The notes under the pieces were generated by a model. It saw only the letters and a program-made list of their open reading frames with translations, made no database searches and had not been told where the DNA came from. From the NCBI GenBank assembly GCA_963971225.1, contig OZ020269.1, positions 84,420,450-84,484,449 on the forward strand: a stretch of 64,000 nt of DNA, written 5' to 3'. The position numbers and the translations under genes are program-made. Origin of the DNA: Melieria omissa (Eukaryota > Arthropoda > Insecta > Diptera > Ulidiidae). Positions 1 through 10,588 of this stretch are shown here, in pieces (the stretch's first letter is position 1; each line of letters begins with the position of its first letter).

Positions 1-600
1 TGAAAGCAATTTCAGGCAAAAAACAAAAAGTGTTTTTTGAGCAAATAAAACGAGTTTTTAAACAAACACAAACATGTTAACCGTGATATTGTTACGAAAA
101 CCCCAAGTTTTCCAAGGTTCGTTTGGATTATGTTTGAAAATAAAACAACTTCAACTACTCAGCACAAAATGCAGTCAGAAACTAACAATCACTTTATTTA
201 CACATTTACACTTGTTCTACTTTACACTTCTACTATTGCATGTTTCCTCTTTGCCTGCTCAACACAGACTCGACTCCTTGCGCTGCCACTGCTGCTTTTA
301 TACTAGTTTTCTTAGCGCGCCGAAGTTTCTTGCAACTTCCAATTGGAACCATCCATCCATATCCTATCCGACCATCCTTGCCATATCGGACTATACCAAG
401 CGAATTATACCAAATTTGCCGTACTTCAAAGTGCATGCCTAAAAGTATGCTTGGAAAAGCATTCGTGCATAGAAAAGCATTCAAAACAGAGTGCCTTATC
501 GTTTCAATATAGTGAACAACCTCAATACTGTGATCAGGCCTTGCAATAATAAAGCTAAGCAGTGGAAGTATAATCATAAAGTTTTAAGTTTGCATTTCAA
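1..600. other. AT-rich flank, no gene recognised
   Basis: Short open frames on both strands are low-complexity and match no family I recognise. Imperfect short repeats occur around 425-490 (AAAAGCATTC). I see no Gr-like or transposase-like coding here. Confidence 0.5.
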
Positions 601-614
601 TTAAACTTTTAATA

Positions 615-806
615 TATTTTTGTAACTTCGGACTTTGAAAATTACGTTCGATTTTGTAACGAAAAGAGCCGCTAAAAACGTCTAAAGACAAAAACCTCCG
701 CTATGGCCGAACAAGAAAAAAGAAAACACAATCAGAAAAGCTACCTAAAACTATGCTACAAAAACGGGCCACTGATGTGTGTTGTTAAAATGACAACAAA
801 ATTTTC
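615..806 (+). repeat. Distal 5' flank of Gr unit 1
   Basis: A block containing AAATTACGTTCG and ACAAAAACCTCCGCTAT recurs near 9970-10115 and 40620-40790. In units 1 and 6 it leads directly into the fossil SINE, so it marks the outer edge of the duplicated unit. The copy near 9970 lies between Gr-2 and Gr-3. Confidence 0.6.
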
Positions 807-960
807 GGCCTGGATAGTCCACAACCAGTGTGCTGGCTGTTCATCTTCAGACATTTAATGCTCGATTCCTAGTTCGGGCTGTTTAAACACCCATCTACTT
901 CGTCGCTATCCACAAGAAGTAGACAAGAATTACAATCAACGCACAAGTGCGCATAACACT
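807..960 (+). repeat. Fossil tRNA-derived SINE upstream of Gr-1
   Basis: The sequence follows the tRNA-like head and body of the better preserved SINEs at 20069 and 57006: GGCCTGGATAGTCCA (box A region), CTCGATTCCTAGTTCGGGCT (box B region), then CGCTATCCACAAGAAGTAGA and AACGCACAAGTGCGC. It is decayed. The same remnant lies upstream of Gr-2 to Gr-6 at a comparable place, so it was copied with the gene. Confidence 0.7.
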
Positions 961-1004
961 GGCGGCTAACGTCAACTGTCCGTTGACGAATTTTCGATTT
1001 GTTA

Positions 1005-1814
1005 CCCTGCGGGACATGGGTGTTGCAAAAACTAACAGTGGAAGAGAGACAATTTGGCTATGAAATTTTTTATATGAAAGAAAAAATCAAACTTTCATTT
1101 AAACAGCTTCTGCATCAGCAATGATGCATTTATAACACAGCAATGATGAATAAATGCCTCAGCGCTGACAGAAACAAGAGTACAGATAGAACTTAACAGT
1201 TCATCCATATAGGTAACTATGTGTGGAAAAGAGACAGTTATACCAGCCGCCAACACGTGGCACCTTGTCAGATTCGATTTTGACATTATGTGGTGAAATT
1301 TCAGTGAACGAGGTGGACGCTAAGATAAGGAAGTATAAAAAAATTAATTAAAGTGATAAACTTTTTTAAGATATTTGCAGGATTTTTCAAAACGGATGCA
1401 ACTAATTTCAGCGCCTTGACGTTTATAAAGCTCCCAACTCAACAGAACCTCAGTTCTCTCATGTCGTCTTGAGCTTTTCCATTTGGCCACGTTTTATATA
1501 CATAAGTTTTGTATCAAAGGAATCATTTTTGTTATAGTTATATGTTGGAATGGAATGGAAATTTATATCAGCGGCGATGCATTTAGTCACTTCCAGCGTG
1601 CATTCAATTTTAATATGAGTAAATGAGACAGCTATAAGTTCCACAAGTTACTGAAGTTCGTGTGTTGAAAGGTGATGCAAGATTACATGTACACAAAAGC
1701 TTCCATCATTTTTTTCACAAAGCCCTTAAGAAGATGATGGGAAAATATGATGGAAACTTTGATCAGCACTGATAGTCAAATGATGGGTAAAGTGAGCGTC
1801 AGTGTCCCGCAGGG
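1005..1814. mobile_element. Non-autonomous DNA transposon, 810 bp, TA target site
   Basis: It has perfect 12-bp terminal inverted repeats, CCCTGCGGGACA at 1005-1016 and its complement at 1803-1814, flanked by TA at 1003-1004 and 1815-1816. Other Gr units read straight from GATTTGTT into GGCTTATTTGATG without it, so the empty site is visible. No transposase is encoded. It separates the fossil SINE from the proximal leader of Gr-1. The superfamily is not assigned; a TA duplication suggests Tc1/mariner/pogo-like mobilisation. Confidence 0.8.
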
Positions 1815-1816
1815 TA

Positions 1817-1990
1817 GCTTATTTGATGTCAGATTAATTAGAGCAGTCGATTTTATCAAAGCCATTTCATTGACTTGTGTCAGGTGCAAGTGTGCCCAAA
1901 GCAATCAAAGATTTGAAACTCACTCAAGTGGGCATAGGTACGCAGCCATAACCTCAACAGTTTGTCGTCGTTTCTTCAGCGAGCCACATC
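1817..1990 (+). promoter_or_regulatory. Conserved proximal leader/promoter of Gr-1
   Basis: Blocks shared across the array are TTATTTGATGTCAGATTAAT, GTCAGGTGCAAGTGTGCCC, CATAACCTCAACAGT and TTCTTCAGCGAGCCACAT just before the ATG. Their conservation among copies suggests promoter and 5' UTR function. The transcription start is not determined. Confidence 0.45.
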
Positions 1991-4900
1991 ATGCATCGCT
2001 CCAACGTCGCACCGCGTCGCCGCATCAACCACTTCATCGGCTGCTTTAGTTTCTACTTTGCTCTGCTCATGGGCGCCACCAGCGTACACATAGACTTCCT
2101 CCGGCGGAAAGTGCACACCACGCTGCACTACAAGTTGTGCGCTGTCTGCGCGAATGTCGCTTTAGTGGCCACCATGCCCTGGTACTATCACACCGTCTCT
2201 CGCTACCTGCCAAAGTTCCAGCCGAATGCCACGTTGCTGTCCCTCAGCCGTATGATAGGTTGGTTCCACAGAACGCTGGTGCTGTGGCTGCTTGTGTCGC
2301 GTTGGTGGCGCGAACGTCGGTTGCGAGCCATCGCTCTCGACTTTGTTGCATTCGACGAGCGCTACAACGATCGACCACGAACTCAGCACGCCGCCATCGA
2401 GCAGCATTTCGACGCCATCTTCTATGCGAAGGCGTTCACTGTCGGCGTTGTGTCACTGTCAGTGTTTCGCACCCTCTACAAGATGACGGGCGGATTTTGC
2501 TTGGACTACATTTTGCTGTCACTATTCTTCTACTGCTTCTATAGTATTTTTCACTGCGTGCAGCAGCAGTACTTCCATCTGCTGTGGTACGCATGCAAAC
2601 AGTTCTACCTGCTAAATGCGCATCTGCGAGAGACACTGCAGCAGTCGCGTGTGTCTGCAACAGCTGGTCAGCGGGTGGCGGCACGCGCGGACTTGCGTGA
2701 GCTGACGTTATTGCACTCGCGTCTGGTGCAGCTGCTGCAACACCTCAACGACAACAACCAATATCACATGTTGCCGCTGCTGCTGTGGAATGTGACGCGC
2801 TATGTACTTCTCGGTTCCAACTTGGTGCGCTTCAGCAAATTCTTCAACGATGCAGCAGACACCGATCTGCAGATGTGGCTTGGTTTGCTCAACTTCGCGG
2901 TGCTCTTTGTGGACGAAAATCTGTACTTATGGCTTTGCGACGACACGATGTGCGTCCAGAACGAGACGGCACAAATACTCAAGGAGTTCAATGCGCCGCC
3001 GTTGACCGATGGCGATTTGAAGCGGCAGGTAATCGGGTTGTGATTAAATGTACTTTATTATTATTATTTATAATTTTTAAGGACACATTAAAAAAAGTAA
3101 TAGTTGATTTGCCTAAGATAAACTGCAGTTTATTATACAATTAACTCTAATTCATAAAAAAATTTATTGAAATATAATTAGCGGTTGTAAAATTTGTTTA
3201 CATTTTTCTTAAGGTTCTTAGTTAGAGACTGGACAGTACGTTCGGTGCCTACTGCACAGGCTTGCTTCCATCGATTTCGCAACTGCACGTCATTTTTGCA
3301 AACTTTTTTTTGTTTTGTTTTTAAGGTTTGCTTCATTATAGCCCAATATCTTTCAATAGGCCGAAGTTCCGGGCATTTGGGAGGATTTGCCTCTTTTGAA
3401 ACCACCGTGACACAATTTCCTTGATACCATTCCATAGTTGACATGGAGTAGTGGCTTGTCGCTAGGCCTGGCCAAAACAAAACTGTCCCTTTGTGCTGTT
3501 CAGTGAATGGTAGACGGTGTTTTTGCAGGTATTCTTCTATATAAATTCTAGAGTTAAATGTTCCTGTCATAATGAACACCTTGCTCCGTAGACTGCAGGT
3601 GCAAATAGTTTGTCAAACCATTAAACGATTTGGAAATTTTGTGTTATTCACTTCAGAGTATTTTCTATGTGTTCCTTCTTATTCCTTGTAAGAGTCCTGC
3701 ACGAGTATGAATTTTTGCTATTCGAAAACATTCAAATGCTTTTGAATAGAATACTTCACTTCATCTCTGCGGACCGGTCCGAATGAACACGAGTACAGCT
3801 CTCTTCGAGTACGAGTAAGCTCCGAACAGAAACGAGTAGACGTACACTATTTATTCATATTCGCTCGAAGCGGGAAAACGAGCACAAAAGCATTCGAATA
3901 ATAGTACACACTGCTTCGAATATATTCGAATATACTCGTTTATTATTCCTAAGATTATTTAGAAATATTTATGTTATATATAAATATTTATTAATTTTTT
4001 ATGCTACTTTCTTCAAGTATTAACTAATAAGCCACTTCAACCACAGCACAAGTATACACATGGAAAAGTAACATATTGCGCATAAAAATATTCGGTGAAA
4101 CTGTTGATATTCGAATACTTCGCAAAGTTCTCGATTACTGAATACGAGCACTGCAGTATTCGCTTCTCACCGAATACGAGCACTGCAGTGTTCGTTTTCG
4201 CCGAATACGAATAGAAACGAGAAGCGACGCTCGCTGGTTCTCGTTTCTATTCGTTTCGTTGTACACATTCTTCGAATACCAAGTACCCGTACAGTATGTA
4301 CAGTAGTTTAGCCGTAAAAATGAATATATGCAAGCAGGACTTTATTCCTTGTAGTGAAATAGGCATTCCCAGGCAACTGCTTGAAGCCCGCCTTACAGTA
4401 GGATACATCATCGAGAATCACGCAATCGAACTTGGTTACGTAATTGTCATACAGTTTTCGAGCCCGCGTCTTCGCTATTTTTTCGTTTCCTTCCGACCGG
4501 TCGGGCACTTTTCGCTGTTCGTAAGCCCTTAATCCTTGACTTCGCTTATATCGCATTTCAGTTGATTGCGATGTGCATACTGTAGCTGCAACATCTCGAG
4601 TCGACCTCATGGAGTTATTCCTATATGGGCTAACAAGCTTTTTCAGCACTTCTGGGTTACTTGGACCCTTTTTTCTGCCTGATCCTGCGGTTATGTAGAT
4701 GGAGTTTTCCACATGTTGTAGTTGTTTATGACAACGTTGCTACGCTCGCTTTGCTTTCCCCTGCAATGCTTAGTCTAGACTTCGTCTTGTCACTCAAGTA
4801 AATGTCCAGTATTAATTTGCGGCAGCGCTTTTGCGGGCTGATCATGTTGACTACAGTAGATCCAAGATGCAATTGACTAATATAGCAAGAATCCAGAAGC

Positions 4901-5646
4901 TGAGAAGGAAAGACCTCCGACGAATGGTCGGGTTAATCACAGGACACAATCCATGGGGGCGATATATTATGGCCAACATGGGCATCATCGAAGATCCGAC
5001 TACAGAGCACTTTCTCTGTGCATGTCCTGCCTTCTCTAGAACGAGATTGCGCACGCTGGGTTCAGATGTTATGAGAATGGACGAAGTTCATTCTCTCGCC
5101 CTGTGTGATCTCCTGAGATTCATTAATGAGTCCGGGAAATATGCACAGGAGAATCCATAACTCCCTCTCCCTTTCCACCCACTTTCTCTTTTTCTTTTAC
5201 CATTGCTATATCCTCTATCAACCTTTTTCCTGAGTCTGAAGTACAATTAACTATAGAGCCTGAGTACTTGGGGTAATGACCTCCCTTAAGTTATTTCCTC
5301 GGCTACCCTTCACATCCATCCATCCATCCAATATAGCAAGAAACTGCAATATTTATGGATACTTTCAATCGCAAATACCAGGCTCCGCACTCTTGACATT
5401 TTCGTATGCTGGATGCGTAAAAGTTCTAAAATTTCTCTGGTTCACCCCTTATTTATACTAATGAAAATCCAATCTTCTCTTTCACAGTGTGAACTCTTCG
5501 CTCTGAAGCTCAAGTTGCGTCAGCCGCAAGTCAACTTTAGCGGCATGTTCAATCTGAACAAGCAGAGCGCATTGGCCATGTGGGCCTTCATCTTGCAGTA
5601 CATCCTAATCTTGGTGCAATTTAACTATAACGCACTTCAGACATGA
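1991..5646 (+). CDS. Gr-1: gustatory-receptor-family 7TM protein (two exons)
   Basis: Exon 1 is 1991-3028 and exon 2 is 5488-5646 (CAG/GTAATC...TTTCACAG/TGTGAA), giving 398 aa, normal for an insect Gr. Insect Grs are chemosensory seven-helix cation channels of sensory neurons (family knowledge). Hydrophobic segments lie near residues 14-35, 47-65, 86-105, 141-160, 168-193 and 258-316, and the last near 373-392 from exon 2. The C-terminal signature is QYILILVQF, a variant of the family TYxxxxxQF with Y, Q and F kept. The start MHRSN is shared with Gr-3, Gr-4, Gr-5, Gr-9 and Gr-10. The intron is inflated to 2.46 kb by Tc1-like and LINE debris, yet both splice sites and the exon 2 frame are intact. 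The TGA stop overlaps AATAAA. The ligand is unknown. Confidence 0.85.
3178..3690 (-). pseudogene. Tc1-like transposase, C-terminal part
   Basis: The open frame 3178-3579 (minus) and its decayed continuation to about 3690 encode the end of a Tc1/mariner-superfamily transposase, including CPELRPIERYWAIMKQTLK, which is typical of the third catalytic region. Stops and frame breaks lie upstream. It pairs with the N-terminal part at 4308-4712; an insertion separates them. Both lie inside the Gr-1 intron. Confidence 0.7.
3697..4294. mobile_element. ATTCGAATA-rich non-autonomous element splitting the Tc1-like transposase
   Basis: About 600 bp sit between the two transposase halves. The ends are related in inverted orientation: CTGCACGAGTAT near 3698 and GTACCCGTACAG ending at 4294. 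The interior is crowded with ATTCGAATA and GAATACGAGCACTGCAG motifs, including a repeated pair near 4138-4195. Such subterminal arrays are common in hAT-type elements, but no clear 8-bp target duplication is visible, so the class stays open. Confidence 0.5.
4308..4712 (-). pseudogene. Tc1-like transposase, N-terminal part
   Basis: The 134-residue minus-strand frame has an HTH-like region followed by CVILDDVSYCKAGFKQLPG, which aligns with the first catalytic aspartate block of Tc1-like transposases (usually DDETY...). The frame then runs out at the junction with the ATTCG-rich insertion. It is the 5' half of the gene whose 3' half is at 3178-3690. Confidence 0.65.
4892..5329 (+). mobile_element. 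5'-truncated LINE 3' end with 13-bp target duplication
   Basis: The coding part (to 5160) reads KLRRKDLRRMVGLITGH...TEHFLCACPAFSRTRLRTLG, the cysteine/histidine-containing C-terminal end of an R1/I-like non-LTR retrotransposon. The 3' end is a (CATC)n tail. AATATAGCAAGAA occurs at 4879-4891 and again at 5330-5342, a clean target-site duplication. It lies in the Gr-1 intron and looks relatively young. Confidence 0.8.
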
Positions 5647-5689
5647 ATAAAGCAACAGCAAAAAATCAATTTTCATTTTTTACGATCTC

Positions 5690-6071
5690 GCGTTTATTTG
5701 ATTTTAGAGTTCGAACCAGCATCAAAATTAGATTACATATTAATGGCCGATTTGAGAGAAGATCAAAGGATCGGGTTCTTATCGACATCCTAACAGATGA
5801 ATGCCGAAAACTTCACAGCAACAAAGAGAACTGTGGAGAGAGCTGCGTCACTACACAGCTGGCAGAAGGTATGGGATAGCTCATCGAAGGACAGGTGGAC
5901 ACACACAACCCCAAAATTGGGATATGGGGCGGATTGAACTTTTACCTCAACTGCTCACTCGTCACGGAGCATTTCTCAACTACCTATTTCGGTTTGGAAA
6001 GGATGGCCCGGACTATCAAATCAATGAAGACACAAGTAACGTGCTATTTCACTCCCCTCGGCTTACAGCAG
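5690..6071 (+). repeat. Fossil LINE 3' coding end downstream of Gr-1
   Basis: The frame around 5801-6060 includes ELLPQLLTRHGAFLNYLFRFGKDGP and, further on, NVLFHSPRL, matching the decayed C-terminal zinc-knuckle region of an I/R1-type LINE (family form LLTGHG...FRFG...HVLFHCPRF). The same remnant follows Gr-3, Gr-4, Gr-5 and Gr-6, so it was copied with the gene. Confidence 0.6.
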
Positions 6072-6291
6072 GCGGCAGTGAGGCTTGTTAGGCTTTGCTG
6101 GCAAATACTGTTTCAGACTTGTAGACATTTTTGTTGCGCACATTTGCTCATCAACGCATAGCCTTGCTCGTTTAGAAACAGGGTCAAATCTCTCATTTAG
6201 CATGTTAACAATGGGTCGAATTTTATATAATGCATCATAACCAGGTTGGGGTTTCTTCACTCGTTTCGCGTCATCAACAAAACATACATAT
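6072..6291 (-). pseudogene. piggyBac-type transposase fragment (downstream half)
   Basis: Minus-strand translation gives FVDDAKRVKKPQPGYDALYK, then RPIVNMLNERF and RLCVDEQM...LKQYLPAKPNKP. CVDEQM and the KQYLP(N/A)KP motif are diagnostic of DDE_Tnp_1_7 (piggyBac) transposases. The frame continues on the far side of the solo LTR at 7264. The 3' part of the element is missing. Confidence 0.75.
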
Positions 6292-7263
6292 TGTAACGAT
6301 AAGATAGTCTGTCGCTGTGCAAGGCGGCCTGTCCGCGGTAATAATGGAAACTTCTAGTCCAATTAGAATGTGCGGGAACGATCTGCGCGATAACCGGACA
6401 GGTATAAAAGGCAGCCGGGTACGGCTAGTAGGGATGTAAATTCTGAGGAGCAACATCGATGTTTCGATGCATCGGCCAGGCAACATCGATGCTACAAAAA
6501 CATCGCCGGGAAAACATCGATACATCTTCTCTGCAAATTAGAATGTTGTTTCAATGTCAAATATCTATAATAATTAAAAAATTAATTAGTTTACAATGTT
6601 TTACTTATGTTTAAATTATAATTACTTTGTCCGTTTTCCCGATGTTTGAGGATTTAAATTATAACCCACCCGGTCGGGTCCACGTCGCCAGTCAGAAAGG
6701 AAGAGAAAGCAGATGGCGACCGCCGCGTTGCCCCTTTTTTAAAATTGTAATTTTCACTGACGACGTTGCCAAATGAGCTTCTGCAATGCTACATGAAAAC
6801 CAAACGATGCAGGGCTGCATCGGATCGTATAACATATGTGTAAAGCGCAAACGTTGTGAAAGTTTGAGCGCAAATTATGAAAAAATTATACATAAATGTT
6901 GAATAATTTTGATGCTTAAAACATCGTTGAAATGACATCGATGTATCGGCACTTTTCCGATGTTCGAAAATTTTGAACATCGATGGCTAAACATCGAAAT
7001 TTCAGCCGATACATCGGTGTTTCAAAAACATCGATATATCGTTTGCATCCCTAGCAGCGAGTCAGTCTTGGTTTAGGCAAGTGAAGGTGCCACACGGAGT
7101 AATTAAGCAAATAATTAAGTGTAATGACAGTAAAGTGTGAAATTTTTTAAATAAAGTGATTGGTGGTTTTTATTGACTACATTTGAGAAATTAAGTGTTT
7201 TTTTATTTTAAATTATACAATCCAGAGATACGTACCAGCCCACTAGAACTAGTATTCGTAACA
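6292..7263 (+). mobile_element. Solo LTR with 4-bp target duplication
   Basis: It begins TGTAACGA and ends TCGTAACA, flanked by ATAT at 6288-6291 and 7264-7267. It contains GGTATAAAAGGCAGC (TATA box) near 6400 and AATAAAGTGATTG near 7152. A related LTR fragment lies at about 62650-62935. There is no internal coding region, so it is a recombined solo LTR. It interrupts the piggyBac frame exactly, and a 625 bp element interrupts it in turn. Confidence 0.75.
6429..7053. mobile_element. hAT-like non-autonomous element with ATCGAT arrays
   Basis: The ends are TAGGGATGTAAA (6429-6440) and TTTGCATCCCTA (7042-7053), inverted with one mismatch. Possible degenerate 8-bp target copies are ACGGCTAG and GCAGCGAG (5 of 8 match). 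About ten ACATCG or ACATCGAT motifs cluster within 120 bp of both ends. There is no transposase. Confidence 0.65.
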
Positions 7264-7849
7264 ATATTTGTTCAACTCATATAATTTACTTCGTGGCATC
7301 GTCTTTTGGATTGCAGCAAATGCGTGTGCGCCCCAATACTTGTTAATATTTGGGTATTTGTGTACCGACATGTATATTAGTATACCTACGTACTTACGCA
7401 TTTCTCCGACATTTGTAACGAAATTTGTGTTGACGTCTTCTTGGTGTGCTCAAAGATTTGTCTGTTCTGCTAGTAAAGTATAAAGCTGGTCTGTAAAATA
7501 TATATGGAAAACATTGGAATGGTATTTGCAATAAATCAAAGTTGTTTGGCAATTTGTTATTCCCTCGAAACACAACTTGATTTTTGTGGAGCTGCATATC
7601 CTTGTTCTTCCAAGTGGTCTTTTTTAATACAGTGTTGTCGTGTATCAAATCAGCTAACCCTAAAAACGCACATTAGAATTAGTTTTTTTTTAAACACAGT
7701 TTCATTTACCTCAGCCAGTAAGGCCATCATTATTTGGAATTGCTTCTGGGCCAGTATCATCATGTTTAGGGAATGGTGATCGCGGTCGCCACGTGTTTTT
7801 TTTTAGTTTTGCTATTGCCCGCCTGTAAGCGGTCTTGGACGTTAGAGGG
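7264..7849 (-). pseudogene. piggyBac-type transposase fragment and 5' terminus
   Basis: Reading the minus strand from about 7410 down to 7264 gives MRKYVGILIYMSVHKYPNIN, then KYWGAHAFA and TMPRSKLYELNKY, which joins in sense to the FVDDAKRVKKP segment beyond the LTR. The outer end, CCCTCTAACGTCC read inward from 7849, is followed by TTAA at 7850-7853, the piggyBac target. Units 1 and 6 show the same TTAAAAT-ACAACA site empty. Confidence 0.7.
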
Positions 7850-7886
7850 TTAAAATTACAACACATCTAAGCACAATCCTAATGTG

Positions 7887-8015
7887 GGCCTCGATATTCC
7901 ACGACCAGCGCGCTAGCTTTAATGCTCGATTCCTAGTTCGGGCTGTTAAACACCCATCTACTTCGTCGCTATCCACAAGAAGTAGACAAGAATGCACGAG
8001 TGCACGCAACACTGG
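7887..8015 (+). repeat. Fossil tRNA-derived SINE upstream of Gr-2
   Basis: GGCCTCGATATTCCACGACC, CTCGATTCCTAGTTCGGGCT and CTACTTCGTCGCTATCCACA match the SINE body. It is slightly shortened relative to the copy upstream of Gr-1. Confidence 0.7.
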
Positions 8016-8054
8016 CCGCTAACGTCAACTGTCCGTTGACGAATTTTCGATTTG

Positions 8055-8225
8055 TTGGCTTATTTGATGTCAGATTAATTAGAGCAGTTGATTTTTATCA
8101 AAGCCATTTCAATGACTTTTGTCAGGTGCACGTGTGCCCAGAGCAAACAAAGATCTTACAATCACTTAAGTGGGCATACATACGCAGTCATAACCTCAAC
8201 AGTCAGTCGGGAATTCTTCAGCGTT
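8055..8225 (+). promoter_or_regulatory. Conserved proximal leader/promoter of Gr-2
   Basis: It carries the array blocks, here with CAGGTGCACGTGTGCCCA (a CACGTG E-box) and CAACAGTCAGTC. Upstream of the ATG, GAGCCACATA is missing relative to other copies, which puts an upstream reading frame in phase with the CDS. Confidence 0.45.
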
Positions 8226-9501
8226 ATGTTTCGCTCTAACGCCGCACCGCGTCGCCGCTTCAACCACTTCATCGGCTGCTTTAGCTTCTACTTTGCTCTG
8301 CTCATGGGCGCCACCAGCCTACACATAGACTTCATCCGGCGGAAAGTGCACACCACGCTGCACTACAAGTTGTGCGCTGTCTGCGCGAATGTCGCTTTAG
8401 TGGCTACCATGCCCTGGTACTATCACACCGTCTCTCGCTACCTGTCAAAGTTCCAGCCGAACGACGCGTTGCTGCCCATCCACCGTATGGCAGGTTGGTT
8501 GAACAGAACGGTGGTGCTGTGGCTGCTGGTGTCGCGTTGGTGGCGCGATCGTCGGTTGCGAGCCATCGCTCTCGACTTTGTTGCATTCGACGAGCGCTAC
8601 AACGATCGACCACGAACTCAACAAGCCGCCATCGAACAGCGTTTTGATGCCATCTTCTATGCGAAGGCGTTCACTGTAGGCATTGTGTCACTGTCAGTGC
8701 TCCGCACAACCTACAGGATGATAGGCGGATTTTGCTTGGACTACATTTTGCTGTCACTATTCTTCTACTGCTTCTATAGTATTTTTTACTGCGTGCAGCT
8801 GCAGTACTTCCACCTGCTGTGGCACACATGCAAACAGTTCTACCTGCTAAATGCGCATCTGCGAGAGACACTGCAACAGTCGCGACTGTCTGCAACAACT
8901 GGTCAGCTGGCGGCGGCACGCGCGGACTTGTGCGAGCTGACATTGTTGCACTCGCGTCTGGTGCAGCTGCTGCAACACCTCAACGACGACAACCAATACC
9001 ACATGTTGCCGCTGCTGTTGTGGAATCTGATGCACAACGTGCTTTTCGGTTTCAACTTGGTGCGCTTTAGCAAATTATTCGACGACGCACCAGGCACCGA
9101 TCTGCAGATGTGGTTTGGTTTGTTCAACGTCGCGATGGTTCTTGTGGACCAAAATCTGTACTTATGGCTTTGCGACGACACGGTGTGCATCCAGAAGGAG
9201 ACGGCACAAATAGTTAAGGAGTTCAATGCGCCGCCGTTGACCGATGGCGATTTGAAGCGAGAGGTAATCGGGTTGGCATTTACTGTGCTTTATTATTATT
9301 ATTTATTTGATGACAATTCAATCTTCTCTTAAACAGTGTGAACTCTTCGCTCTGAAGCTCAAGCTGCGTCAGCCACAAGTCAACTTTAGCGGCATGTTTA
9401 GTCTGAACAAGCAGAGCGCACTGGCCATGTGGGCCTTCATCCTGCAGCACATCCTCATCCTGTTACAATTTAGTTATGAGGCGCACTTGAGACATGAATA
9501 A
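8226..9501 (+). CDS. Gr-2: gustatory-receptor-family 7TM protein (two exons)
   Basis: Exon 1 is 8226-9263 and exon 2 is 9337-9501, giving 400 aa. The 73-bp intron is the shortest of the array. I chose the start MFRSN because it aligns with MHRSN of the paralogues. The frame is open upstream to an ATG at 8088, but that part corresponds to non-coding leader elsewhere. The last helix carries QHILILLQF in place of TYxxxxxQF. The protein ends ...LRHE with TAA inside ATGAATAAA. It belongs to subfamily A with Gr-1 and Gr-3 to Gr-6. Confidence 0.87.
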
Positions 9502-9599
9502 AGCAACAGCAAACAATCAATTTGCATTTTTTACAATCTCGCGTTTAGCCGATTTCAGAGTACGGACCAGCATCAGACTTAGATTATATATTAACGGCT

Positions 9600-9930
9600 G
9601 GTTCTCTTTTTACTAGCACCGTGTCTCCGGTGGAAGGACCAAGTTGAGGACGTCGCATCATCTCCTGGTGTAACCAGTTGCAGAAGGCGCGACCAAAACA
9701 GAAGCGTTTGGTGGACTTACCAACTACAAAAGGGCACTGAGGTTCCAATCGTTGGGTATACATTTATCCAGCCATTTTTTGCATGCACCTAATCAGCTCA
9801 CCGCCGCCGGCCTTGAACAATTCTGCTGGTAGCCCGACCGGCCCACCAGCTTTATTGTTCTTGAGTCGCTGGTTATAGCTCGGCGGTGACACATGCACAC
9901 CGTCGTCGTCGATTGCTACCGTCTGCACTT
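9600..9930 (-). pseudogene. Reverse transcriptase fragment (RTE/jockey-like)
   Basis: The minus strand reads VHVSPPSYNQRLKNNKAGGPVGLPAELFKAGGGEL in part, the N-terminal RT block (family form RLKNNKAAGxDGLPAELFK). A second fragment of the same family is at 35760-36720. Confidence 0.6.
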
Positions 9931-9936
9931 TAAATT

Positions 9937-10588
9937 TAAATTTGAAATTCAATTAAACTTTTGATATAACTTCGAAACTGCGGACTTTGAAAATTACGTT
10001 CGATTTTGTAACGAAAATAGTCGTTAAAAACGTCTCAAGACAAAAACCTCCGCTATAGCGAAAGAGAAATTAGAAAACAATCAGAGCAGCCACCTAAATA
10101 TTTGCTACAAAAACGAGTCGAGACATTTTTGGATTTTTTCCAGTAAGTGGGAATGAAAGAATATATTTGCATTAGTACCTTCCATATTCTCTGTATGAAA
10201 GATAGAGATAAGAGATAACGATATAAACGTGGCGTGTCACCTGATTTTATGCACAAAATGTCGTAGTTCACGAGAAAACTTCAACTTGTACGTCAGGCAA
10301 GCGTCCGCTGTCGAATTTATTTTTGTGGAACGTTTTGAAGGTAATAAAATCTTTACTTGACTAAAAAAATAGCATTAAATTTATTATTATTTCATGATAG
10401 TTTTATATAGATGTTTTCTGAACATTCAACAGAAGAACCCTGGAGGCTAAAACCAAAGACGCCGGAAGAAATGTTGTGTTTTTTCTGTGTGCCTTTTCTC
10501 GCTTTTCTTTTTTGTAATAACCAAATGCATTTTTTAAACTAATCGTCCAAATAGTTTTAATGTATATTTACGTAATGACTATCAGGTA
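9937..10588. other. Non-coding stretch with Gr-unit 5' flank repeat
   Basis: Positions 9970-10115 match the distal 5' flank of units 1 and 6. The rest is AT-rich and shows no recognisable gene. Confidence 0.5.

Noticed and set aside
1747..2049. Upstream protein reading ...CVRCKCAQS...FFSEPHHASLQRR
   Set aside because: Similar frames occur before other copies, but starts are not conserved, the 1747 ATG lies in the inserted transposon, and the frame changes relation to the gene between copies. It is leader sequence.
2436..2684. Antisense open frames inside Gr exon 1 (also in all other copies)
   Set aside because: They are shadows of a GC-rich conserved coding exon and have no motif of their own.
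6440..7050. ATCGAT-rich region as satellite or binding-site array
   Set aside because: The motifs are confined to the ends of one element with inverted termini, so they belong to that element.
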